DNA of 64,000 bases from the NCBI RefSeq assembly GCF_036320965.1, contig NC_092271.1, positions 229,457-293,456 on the forward strand, given 5' to 3'. The notes beneath the pieces were generated by a model. That model was not told the origin of the DNA. It did no database searches and saw only the letters and a program-made list of their open reading frames with translations. The position numbers and the translations under genes were made by a program. The stretch is from Panulirus ornatus (taxonomy: Eukaryota; Arthropoda; Malacostraca; Decapoda; Palinuridae). This document shows, piece by piece, positions 42,561 through 62,061 of this stretch; position 1 is the stretch's first letter; each line of letters begins with the position of its first letter.

Positions 42561-45500
42561 TATCCCTGGGGATACGGGTGAAAGAATACTTCCCAAGCAT
42601 TCCTCGCGTGTCGTAGAAAGCGACTACAGGGGACGGGAGCGGGGGGCCAGAAATCCTCCCCTCCTTGTACTTTTTTAACTTTCTCAAATGGGAAACAGAA
42701 GAAGGATCACGCGAGGAGTGCTCATCCTCCTCGAAGGCTCAGATTGGGGTGCCTAAATGTATGTGGATGTAACCAAGATGTGAAAAAAGGAGAGATAGGT
42801 AGTATGTTTGAGGAAAGGAACCTTGATGTTTTGCCTCTGAGTGAAACGAAGCTCAAGGGTAAAGGGGAAGGGTGATTTGGGAATGTCTTGGGAGTAAAGT
42901 CAGGGGCTAGTGAGAGGACAGGAGCAAGGGAAGGAGTAGCACTACTCCTGAAACGGGAGTTGTGGGAGTACGTGATAGAGTGTAAGAAAGTAAATTCTAG
43001 ATTGATATGGATAAAACTGAAAATTGATGGAGAGAGATGGGTGATTATTGGTGCATATGCACCTGGGCTTGAGAAGAAAGATTATGAGAGGCGAGTTTTT
43101 TGGGAGCAGTTGAATGAGTGTGTTAGTTGTTTTGATGCACAAGACCGGATTATAGTGATGGGTGATTTGAATGCAAAGGTGAATAATGTGGCAGTTAAGG
43201 GAATAATTGGTATACATGGGATGTTCACTGTTGTAAATGGAAATAGTGAAGAGCTTGTAGATTTATGTGCTGAAAAAGGACTGGTGATTGGGAATACCTG
43301 GTTTAAAAAGTGAGATATACATAAGTATACTTATGTAAGTAGGAGAGATGGCCAGAGAGCGTTATTGGACTACGTGTTAATTGACAGGCGCGCGAAAGAG
43401 AGAATTTTGGATGTTAATGTGCTGAGAGGTGCGACTGGAGGGATGTCTGATCATTATCTTGTGGAGGCTAAGGTGAAGATTTGTATGGGTTTTCAGAAAA
43501 AAAGAGTGAATGTTGGGGTGAAGAGGGTGGTGAGAGTAAGTGAGCTTGGGAAGGAGACCTGTGTGAGGAAGTACCAGGAGAGACTGAGTACAGAATGGAA
43601 AAAGGTGAGAACAATGGAAGTAAGGGGATTGGGGGAGGAATGGGATGTATTTAGGGAATCAGTGATGGATTGCGCAAAAGATGCTTGTGGCATGAGAAGA
43701 GTGGGAGATGGGTTGATTAGAAAGGGTAGAGAGTGGTGGGATGAAGAAGTAAGAGTATTAGTGAAAGAGAAGAGAGAGGCATTTGGACGATTTTTGCAGG
43801 GAAAAAATGCAATTGAGTGGGAGATGTATAAAAGAAAGAGACAGGAGGTCAAGAGAAAGGTGCAAGAGGTGAAAAAAGGGCAAATGAGAGTTGGGGTGAG
43901 AGAATATTATTAAATTTTAGGGAGAATAAAAAGATGTTCTGGAAGGAGGTAAATAAAGTGCGTAAGACAAGGGAGCAAATGGGAAATTCAGTGAAGGGCG
44001 CAAATGGGGAGGTGATAACAAGTAGTGGTGATGTGAGAAGGAGATGGAGTGAGTATTTTGAAGGTTTGTTGAATGTGTTTGATGATAGAGTGGCAGATAT
44101 AGGGTGTTTTGGTCGAGGTGGTGTGCAAAGTGAGAGGGTTAGGGAAAATGATTTGGTAAACAGAGAAGAGGTAGTAAAAGCTTTGCGGAAGATGAAAGCC
44201 GGCAAGGCAGCAGGTTTGGATGGTATTGCAGTGGAATTTATTAAAAAAGGGGGTGACTGTATTGTTGACTGGTTGGTAAGGTTATTTAATGTATGTATGA
44301 CTCATGGTGAGGTGCCTGAGGATTGGCGGAATGCGTGCATAGTGCCATTGTACAAAGGCAAAGGGGATAAGAGTGAGTGCTCAAATTACAGAGTATAAGT
44401 TTGTTGAGTATTCCTGGGAATTATATGGGAGGGTATTGATTGAGAGGGTGAAGGCATGTACAGAGCATCAGATTAGGGAAGAGCAGTGTGGTTTCAGAAG
44501 TGGTAGACGATGTGTGGATCAGGTGTTTGCTTTGAAGAATGAATGTGAGAAATACTTAGAAAAGCAAATGGATTTGTATGTAGCATTTATGGATCTGGAG
44601 AAGGCATATGATAGAGTTGATAGAGATGCTCTGTGGAAGGCACTAAGAATGTATGTTGTGGGAGGCAAGTTGTTAGAAGCAGTGAAAAGTTTTATCGAGG
44701 ATGTAAGGCATGTGTACGTGTAGGAAGAGAGGAAAGTGATTGGTTCTCAGTGAATGTAGGTTTGCGGCAGGGGTGTGTGATGTCTCCATGGTTTAATTTG
44801 TTTATAGATGGGGTTGTTAGGGAGGTGAATGCAAGAGTTTTGGAAAGAGGGGCAAGTATGAAGTCTGTTGGGGATGAGAGAGCTAGGGAAGTGAGTCAGT
44901 TGTTGTTCGCTGATGATACAGCGCTGGTGGCTGATTCATGTGAGAAACTGCAGAAGCTGGTGACTGAGTTTGGTAAAGTGTGTGAAAGAAGAAAGCTAAG
45001 AGTAAATGTGAATAAGAGCAAGGTTATTAGGTACAGTAGGGTTGAGGGTCAAGTCAATTGGGAGGTGAGTTTGAATGGAGAAAAACTGGAGGAAGTGAAG
45101 TGTTTTAGATATCTGGGAGTGGATCTGGCAGCGGATGGAACCATGGAAGCGGAAGTGAATCATAGGGTGGGGGAGAGGGCGAAAATCCTGTGAGCCTTGA
45201 AGAATGTGTGGAAGTCGAGAACATTATCTCGGAAAGCAAAAATGTGTATGTTCGAAGGAATAGTGATTCCAACAATGTTTTATGGTTGCGAGACGTGGGC
45301 TATGGATATAGTTGTGCGCAGGAGGGTGGATGTGCTGGAAATGAAATATATGAGGACAATGTGTGTTGTCAGGTGGTTTCATCGAGTAAGTAATGTAAGG
45401 GTAAGAGAGATGTGTGGAAATAAAAAGAGCGTGGTTGAGAGAGCAGAAGAGGGTGCTTTGAAATGGTTTGGGCACATGGAGAGAATGAGTGAGGAAAGAT

Positions 45501-46125
45501 TGACCAAAAGGATATATGTGTCAGAGGTGGAGGGAACGAGAAGTGGGAGACTAAATTTGAGGGTGGAAAGATGGAATGAAAAAGATTTTGAGAGATCGTG
45601 GCCCAAACATGCAGGAGGGTGAAAGGAAGGCAAGGAATAGAGTGAATTGGATCGATGTGGTATACCGGGGTCGACGTGCTGTCACTGGATTGAATCAGGG
45701 CATGTGAGGCGTCTGGGGTGAGCCAAGGGAATTTCTGTGGGGCCTGGATGTGGAGAGGGAGCTGTGGTTTCGGGCATTATTACATGACAGCTGGAGACTG
45801 AGTGTGAACGAATGGGGCCTTTGTCGTCTTTTCCTAGCGCTACCTCGAACACATTAGGGGGGAGGGGGATGTTATTCCATGTGTGGCGAGTGGTGATGGG
45901 AATAGATAAAGGCAGACAGTATAAAATATGTACATGTGTATATATGTATATGTCTATGTGTGTATATATATGTGTACAATAAGATGTATAGGTATGTATA
46001 TTTGCGTGTGTGGACGTGTATGTATATACATTTGTATGGGAGTTGGTTGGGCCATTTCTTTCGTCTGTTTCCTTGCGCTACCTCTCAAACGCGGGAGACA
46101 GCGAGAAAGCAAAATAAAAAACGAT

Positions 46126-46128
<3 letters not shown>
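42561..46128 (+). mobile_element. L19: full-length LINE with long 3' UTR
   Basis: Same subfamily and same architecture as L16, 7.9 kb away: head at 42561, long 3' UTR, A-rich tail near 46110-46128. 42561-42800 and 43360-44390 look closer to the common young type than L16 does, so the copy may be a mosaic. Confidence 0.88.
42690..45665 (+). pseudogene. L19 endonuclease-reverse transcriptase, several lesions
   Basis: Readable blocks: endonuclease 42888-43313 (then TGA as in L16), 43365-43913 with DYVLID and SDHYL, linker/RT start 43934-44398, RT middle 44373-44723, motif B to FRYLGV with FADD 44633-45193, C-terminal domain 45197-45622. Breaks at 43880 (one A short), 44392 and 44417 (one G and one A short), 44695 (one T short), 44795 (short MSPWFN, in frame) and 45191 (GGA to TGA). 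It shares the WFKK-stop, the 44695 loss and the MSPWFN deletion with L16. Confidence 0.82.

Positions 46129-46201
<73 letters not shown>
46128..46201. repeat. (TA)n between tail-to-tail L copies
   Basis: About 36 TA units, in the same position as the array at 38200-38282 of the sister unit. Confidence 0.95.
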
Positions 46202-47639
<1,438 letters not shown>

Positions 47640-48973
47640 TGTACAAAGGCAAAGGGGATAAGAGTGAGTGCTCAAATTACAGAGGTATAAGTTTGTTGAG
47701 TATTCCTGGTAAATTATATGGGAGGGTATTGATTGAGAGGGTGAAGGCATGTACAGAGCATCAGATTGGGGAAGAGCAGTGTGGTTTCAGAAGTGGTAGA
47801 GGATGTGTGGATTAGGTGTTTGCTTTGAAGAATGTACGTGAGAAATACTTAGAAAAGCAAATGGATTTGTATGTAGCATTTATGGATCTGGAGAAGGCAT
47901 ATGATAGAGTTGATAGAGATGCTCTGTGGAAGGTATTAAGAATATATGGTGTGGGAGGAAAGTTGTTAGAAGCAGTGAAAAGTTTTTATCGAGGATGTAA
48001 GGCATGTGTACGTGTAGGAAGAGAGGAAAGTGATTGGTTCTCTGTGAATGTAGGTTTGCGGCAGGGGTGTGTGATGTCTCCATGGTTGTTTAATTTGTTT
48101 ATGGATGGGGTTGTTAGGGAGGTAAATGCAAGAGTCCTGGAAAGAGGGGCAAGTATGAAGTCTGTTGGGGATGAGAGAGCTTGGGAAGTGAGTCAGTTGT
48201 TGTTCGCTGATGATACAGCGCTGGTGGCTGATTCATATGAGAAACTGCAGAAGCTGGTGACTGAGTTTGGTAAAGTGTGTGGAAGAAGAAAGTTAAGAGT
48301 AAATGTGAATAAGAGCAAGGTTATTAGGTACAGTAGGGGTGAGGGTCAAGTCAATTGGGAGGTGAGTTTCAATGGAGAAAAACTGGAGGAAGTGAAGTGT
48401 TTTAGATATCTGGGAGTGGATCTGTCAGCGGATGGAACCATGGAAGCGGAAGTGGATCATAGGGTGGGGGAGGGGGCGAAAATTTTGGGAGCCTTGAAAA
48501 ATGTGTGGAAGTCGAGAACATTATCTCGGAAAGCAAAAATGGGTATGTTTGAAGGAATAGTGGTTCCAACAATGTTGTATGGTTGCGAGGCGTGGGCTAT
48601 GGATAGAGATGTGCGCAGGAGGATGGATGTGCTGGAAATGAGATGTTTGAGGAAAATGTGTGGTGTGAGGTGGTTTGATCGAGTAAGTAACGTAAGGGTA
48701 AGAGAGATGTGTGGAAATAAAAAGAGCGTGGTTGAGAGAGCAGAAGAGGGTGTTTTGAAATGATTTGAGCACATGGAGAGAATGAGTGAGGAAAGATTGA
48801 CCAAGAGGATATATGTGTCGGAGGTGGAGGGAACGAGGAGAAGAGGTAGACCAAATTGGAGGTGGAAAGATGGAGTGAAAAAGATTTTGTGTGATCGGGG
48901 CCTGAACATGCAGGAGGGTGAAAGGAGGGCAAGGAATAGAGTGAATTGGAGCGATGTGGTATACAGGGGTTGA
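47640..48973 (+). pseudogene. L21 reverse transcriptase, two nonsense changes only
   Basis: A single frame from the 5' cut to the normal stop at 48973, interrupted only by CAG to TAG at 47813-47815 (in VDQVF) and TGG to TGA at 48761-48763 (in LKWFGH). Motifs A, B, FADD, NKSKV, FRYLGV and the C-terminal domain are intact. Both changes are C-to-T or G-to-A transitions, so it was probably open when inserted. Confidence 0.85.
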
Positions 48974-49183
48974 CGTGCTGTCAGTGGATTGAATCAAGGC
49001 ATGTGAAGCGTCTGGGGTAAACCATGGAAAGCTGTGTAGGTATGTATATTTGCGTGTGTGGACGTATGTACATGTGTATGGGGGGGGGGGGGTTGGGCCA
49101 TTTCTTTCGTCTGTTTCCTTGCGCTACCTCGCAAACGCGGGAGACAGCGACAAAGTATAAAAAAAAAAAAAAAAAAAAAAAAT
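47640..49183 (+). mobile_element. L21: 5'-truncated LINE
   Basis: 5' cut in the [10 protein letters not shown] block at (TA)n; poly(A) of about 25 A at 49158-49183. Short-type 3' UTR with a 13-G run at 49080-49092. Confidence 0.9.
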
Positions 49184-49197
49184 GTATATATATACAT

Positions 49198-53502
<4,305 letters not shown>

Positions 53503-53580
<78 letters not shown>
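53503..53580. repeat. (TA)n microsatellite
   Basis: About 39 TA units between L24 and L25. Confidence 0.95.
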
Positions 53581-53583
<3 letters not shown>

Positions 53584-53875
53584 ATTTTGTGTGATCGGGG
53601 CCTGAACATGCAGGAGGGTAAAAGGAGGGCAAGGAATTGAGTGAATTGGATCGATATGGTATACCGGGGTTGACATGCTGTCAGTGGGTTGAACCAGGGC
53701 ATGTGAAGCGTCTGGGGTAAACCATGGAAAGCTGTGTAGGTATGTATATTTGCGTGTGTGGACGTATGTATGTACATGTGTATGGGGGAGGGTTGGGACA
53801 TTTCTTTTGTCTGTTTCCTTGCGCTACCTCGCAAACGCGGGAGACAGCGACAAAGCAAAAAAAAAAAAAAAAAAG

Positions 53876-53878
<3 letters not shown>
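53581..53878 (+). mobile_element. L25: 3' terminal LINE fragment
   Basis: Covers the last 28 codons of the ORF (from [14 protein letters not shown]), the short 3' UTR and poly(A) (53856-53878). 5' cut at (TA)n. Confidence 0.9.

Positions 53879-53950
<72 letters not shown>
53878..53950. repeat. (TA)n microsatellite
   Basis: About 36 TA units between L25 and the SINE-like element. Confidence 0.95.
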
Positions 53951-55800
<1,850 letters not shown>

Positions 55801-55885
55801 TCTGCAGGTGAGATGTGTTGTCACTGGGTTGAACCAAGACATATAAAGCAATCAAGGTAAACTCTGGAACTGGCTGTGGAATTTC
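55801..55885 (+). mobile_element. Ancient L-family 3' UTR fragment
   Basis: TTGTCACTGGGTTGAACCAA followed by AAAGCAATCAAGGTAAACTC parallels the L 3' UTR order (GTCAGTGGATTGAATCAAGG, AAGCGTCTGGGGTAAACCAT), then GGAATTTCTG as in the long type. About 75-80% similar by eye. Confidence 0.55.
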
Positions 55886-56278
55886 TGCTAGCTTAAATCA
55901 TATTGTATCGTTACATATCATTCATTTATTTCTGAGATATAATCAGTCTGGTCCGCAGTCACAGCTGTCTTTACCTTATCTGCTTTATCTATATGTTGGT
56001 CATTACCTTTCTTCAAATTGTCAATTTCACTGATGAAGTTTCTGGACAATTTGGAGCGGCTGAATTTGACAAAACAAGCATACAATAGACATTCACATAT
56101 ATTCATTACATTGTTAGATAACAAACATTCACATATGTTCACTTCATTGTAAGATAATTCACTGTATTTTTTTCAAATTATAAATCGACCTTGCAATGTT
56201 AATACTTTTTTGTTTACGCAAGCAAAACTTACGACACACAAAGTCAAGTTGTTTATAAGAAAGGTTCACAACAATCAC
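55886..56278. other. Unassigned sequence
   Basis: A 74-codon minus-strand open frame (55918-56142) has a duplicated NICECLL start from a 34-bp direct repeat and no recognised domain. It is too weak to call a gene. Confidence 0.35.
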
Positions 56279-56494
56279 TACTTTCATATATCCATACACA
56301 CCGTTTAGTTCTCACTTTCATATATCCATACACACCGTTTAGTTCTCACTTTCATATATCCATACACACCGTTTAGTTCTCACTTTCATATATCCATACA
56401 CACCGTTTAGTTCTCACTTTCATATATCCATACACACCGTTAGTTCTCACTTTAATATATCCATACACACCGTTTAGTTCTCACTTTAATATAC
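56279..56494. repeat. 34-bp tandem repeat, six copies
   Basis: Unit contains CTTTCATATATCCATACACA and CGTTTAGTTCTCA. The first five units are identical or nearly so; the fifth lost a T, and the last have TTTAATAT. Confidence 0.92.
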
Positions 56495-56559
56495 AACTGA
56501 AGTTGATGTTGAGAGGTAATGATTTCTCACCAAAAGATTTTCAACATTGTCCCCTTCAT

Positions 56560-57485
56560 TGCCATGTAGTAACTTATCAAAACACATAAGCCAACATAAG
56601 CCAAACTATTCAGCAAGACCCATAGTGATTTCGGTGGGCTCAGTCACGCATAACTTTCAAAATGATATCAAGGCCAAAAGTTGGTAATATATCAAAACAA
56701 AATATCACCAACAATGTACATTTGATTAATAAGCTTACTGATATTCAAGTTGATTTTGATTTCAAATTTGCAAGTTTTGATGTATCATCCTTATTCACAA
56801 AAGTTCCAGTTGATAATCTACCTGGTTGATACCTCTGTTTTCTGAACTAATAGAATTGTGTATAAGAGACAGTGTATTTCAGTTAAATGGAGAATATCAT
56901 GCTCAGAAGTTTGGTATGGCAATAACAAATGGAATTCTTTGAAACAAAATTACTGAGGGATATCTTACTCTCTATGGCAATTAGTTTTAGGTATGCAGAT
57001 GATGTTCTTTGTGTTTGGCTGACAAAAAAGATTTACAAACTTCTTCCTTTACTTAACAATGAAAAATTTTCTATGAATCTTACTGTGGAAATGGATAGTA
57101 ATTGTATGTTACAATTTTTAGATTGCATATCCATGGGGATGGAAACATGTTTAAGTTCAGCATATATAGAAAACCTATCAATGTTTTTTTCTTGCATTCA
57201 TTATTCCTCCGAGCTGTAATATGTTTTATATTGGGCAGACTAGGAAGGATCTTTATGTTAGAATTAAGCAATGTATATATAGTATAAGAACATCACAAGA
57301 TTCAGACACTTTGTAATCATATTGAAAACCATGACCATTGTATTGACTGGAGTAATGTTAATTCTCTTATATAACCTGTAACTAGTTGACTAAGAAAAAT
57401 ATCATTGAATTTTCTCTTATTAGATACACAAAGAATTATAACATGAATGATGGTGAAGGCCGATATTAACTAGACAACTTTGTCG
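56560..57485 (+). mobile_element. Penelope-like element fragment 2 (RT and GIY-YIG)
   Basis: Plus-strand remains of a Penelope-like protein: FKFASFDVSSLFTKVPVDNL (56762-56821, RT motif A region), NGEYHAQKFGMAI, MEFFETKLL (56929), FRYADDVLCVW (about 56986-57018, motif C), MLQFLDC, then FYIGQTRKDLYVRIKQ (about 57225-57272) and HDHCIDWSNVNS. A deletion removed the GNPLSP-type block between MAI and MEFFE. Several stops and frame changes; inactive. Confidence 0.78.
56762..57360 (+). pseudogene. Penelope-like RT/GIY-YIG protein, decayed
   Basis: Longest open piece is 56929-57219 (96 codons) with YADD. The aspartates of motif C are kept, but the strand before it lost the segment linking motifs B and C. 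The GIY-YIG part follows in another frame at about 57205. Same family as 23843-24650 judging by shared HCxDWSN and SNVNS/SNAIS blocks. Confidence 0.72.
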
Positions 57486-57554
57486 TAAGGAAAATTTGTT
57501 AGCGGTTTCCTGTCTTATCCACGTAATAAGAATTTATAACAACATTTGTACCAA

Positions 57555-58632
57555 ACCCGAAAAACCAAAGTTTCAGCATATCCTCTTCAGCTCTCTCAGA
57601 TATACTCGTATTACCACAAATCTCTATTACCCTTTCATTACTTAAACGATTATACCATCTCACACCATATATCGTCCTGAAACATTTCATTTTTGACATA
57701 TCCACCCTCCTTACATCATCATCTATAGCCGTGCCTCGCTTTCATACATGCTTGGGACTACTAAACCTCCAAATATACCCATTTTCGCCTTTCCATATAA
57801 AGATCTCCCTTTCCACATATTCTTTAATGCTCACAGGACCTTTGCTTCCTCTCCCACCTATGACTCAACTTCCGCTTCCATGGTTCCATTCGCTGCCATG
57901 TCCACTTCCAGGCATCTACAACTCGCCACTTCCTTCAGATTTTCACCATTCACTCTCACATCCCAAAATACCCGTCCTACATTAGTAAATCTGATAGCCT
58001 TGCTTTTATCTACATCTACTCTGAACTTTCTCCTTTCATATTTTTTCCCAAACTCAGACACCAGATTCTGCAGTCTCATGAATCAGCCACCAGTGCTGCA
58101 TCGACAACAACTGATTCATTTTCTTAGCCCTTTCACCCACTACAGGCTGCATTCTCAACCTTCCCTCTATTACCCTTGCGTTAACATCCAACAGCATCCA
58201 ACCCATAAACATATTAGAATGCCATGGTGACATCACGCTCCTGCCGTATACCCATCTTCACCTGAAACTATTCACTCATCTCTGTACGTTTGCACATACA
58301 CCTAACAGCCTTGATTAAAACCCTTCCATGCATCTGATGGCTTTCTTTCCACATCATATATTCTTAATTCATTCCACAGTTCATCTATGTCATCCCTGTC
58401 ATATGCTTTCTTCAGATTCATAAACTCCCCATACTAATCTTTATATTTCTTTTAATATTTCTCACACATATTCTTCAAAGCAAAGACCTGATTCACATAT
58501 CCTCTATAATCTCTGAAACCACTTTGTTCCTCGCCAGTCTGGTGCGTTGCAAATGTCTCAAGATACTTAATCATCATTGTCCTATACAACTTACTAGGTA
58601 CACTCAAAACACTTATAACTCTGAAGCTCGAA
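57555..58632 (-). mobile_element. L26: old diverged LINE copy
   Basis: Antisense relative of L, far more diverged than L1-L25. It reads from a C-terminal block (MKCFRTIYGVRWYNRLSNERV) through CRCLEVDMAANGT, a decayed motif C, MMSPWHSNMF (motif B) and back to QSGFRDYRGYVNQVFALKN. Many stops, frame changes and small gaps. It has no 3' UTR and ends where L27 begins. Confidence 0.75.
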
Positions 58633-60424
58633 CCTTTCCATGGTTTACCCCAGACGCTTCGTATGTCTTGTTTCATGCCACTCACAGCACGTCGACCCCG
58701 GTATACCACATCGTTCCAAATCACTCTGTTCTTTGCACGTCTCTCACCCTCCTGTATGATCAGACACCGATCGCTCAAAATCTTTTTCACTTCATCCTTC
58801 CACCTCCAATTTAGTCTACCGCTTCTCGTTTCTCCCACCTCTGACACATATATCCTCTTTCTCAATCTTTGTCACTCATTCTCTCCATATGTCCTAACCA
58901 TTTCAACACACCCTCTTTTGCCATCTCAACCAAACTCTTTTGTTTTCATACATCTCTCTTACCCTTTCATTACTTACTCGATCAAACTACCTCACACCAC
59001 ATATCATCCTCAAACATTTCATTTTCAATACATCTACCCTTCTCCGTACAACCCTATCTATAGCCCACGCCTCGCAACCATACAATATTGTTGGAACTAC
59101 TACTCCTTCAAACACGCCCATTTTTGGTCTCCTAGATAACGTTATTTCCTTCCACACGTTCTTCATAGCTCTCAGAACCTTCGCCCCCTGCACCACCCTG
59201 TGGCTCAATTCCGTTTCTACGGTTCCATTCGCTGTTAAGTCTACTCCCAGATATCTAAAGTACTTCACTTCCAATTTTTCTGCATTAAAACTTACCTCCC
59301 AATTAACTTGTCCCTCAACCCTACTGAACCTAACAATCTTGCTCTTATTCGCATTTACCCTAAACTTTCTCTTTTCACATATTTTCCGATGCAGTTTCTC
59401 ACTCGAATCAGCCACCAGAGTTGTATCATCGGCGAACGACAACTGACTCACTTCCCAGGCCTTTTCATCCCAAACAGACTGCATAATCGCCCTTTTCTCT
59501 CCAAAACTGTTGCATTCACCTCCCTAACAACCCCATCCATAAACAAATTAAGCAACCATGGGGACATCACACACGCCAGCCGTAAAGCGACCTTCACTGT
59601 GAACCAATCACTCTCCTCCTTCCTCGTCCTTCCTGCTCGTACACATGCGTTACGTTTTTGATGAAAACTTTTCACTGCTTCTAGCTACTTACCTCCTACA
59701 CCATATACTCTTAAGACCTTCCACAAAGCATCTCTATCAACCCTATCATATGCCTTCTCCAGATCAAAAAATGCTACATACAAATTCATGTTTTTCTCAT
59801 TATATCTCACAAACATTCTTCAAAGCAAACACCTGATCCACACATCCTCTACCACTTCTGAAACCACCCTCCTCTTCCCCAGTCTGATGCTTTGTACATG
59901 CCTTCACCCTCTCAATCAATACCCTCCCATACAATTTCCCAAGCATAGTCAACAAACTTATGCCTCTATATTTTGAACACTGATCTTCATCCCCTTTACC
60001 TTTTTACAATGGCATTATGCATGCATTCCGACAAGCCTCAGGCACTTCACCATTATCCATACATACACTGTATATCCTTACCAACAAATCAACAACACAG
60101 TCACCTAAATTCTTAATAGATTATTCTGCAATACCATCCAAACACGCCACATTGCCGGATGTCATGTTCCCCAAAGATTTCACTGCCTCTTCTCTCTTAA
60201 CCAAACCATTTTCCTTGACCCTCTCACTTCGCACACCACTCAAGCCAAAACACCCTACATCTGCCACTCCATCATCAAACACATTCAACAAACCTTCAAA
60301 ACGTTCATAAAGTCTCTTTCTGATTTCATCACTACCAGTTATTACGTCCCCTCTTGCTCTCTTCACAGATGTTCCATTGTTCGTTCGTCTTACACCTGAT
60401 ACTCTCTCACTACAACTCTCGTAC
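58633..60424 (-). mobile_element. L27: moderately old LINE copy
   Basis: Antisense copy from the 3' UTR (GGTAAACCATGG segment at 58633) through the C-terminal domain, FADD (in LSFADDTTLVADS, about 59425) and the RT to the linker at 60424. It has no poly(A) at its 3' end, which joins L26 directly. The longest open piece is 58987-59484. Substitutions relative to young copies are much more frequent than in L1-L25. Confidence 0.8.

Positions 60425-62061
<1,637 letters not shown>

Noticed and set aside
55918..56142. 74-codon minus-strand ORF as a small gene
   Set aside because: No domain, start context or splice support, and its beginning is a local direct duplication.
58452..58865. 137-codon minus-strand frame crossing the L26/L27 junction
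   Set aside because: It joins the C-terminal domain of one dead copy to the RT middle of another by chance at the same phase; not a real fusion gene.
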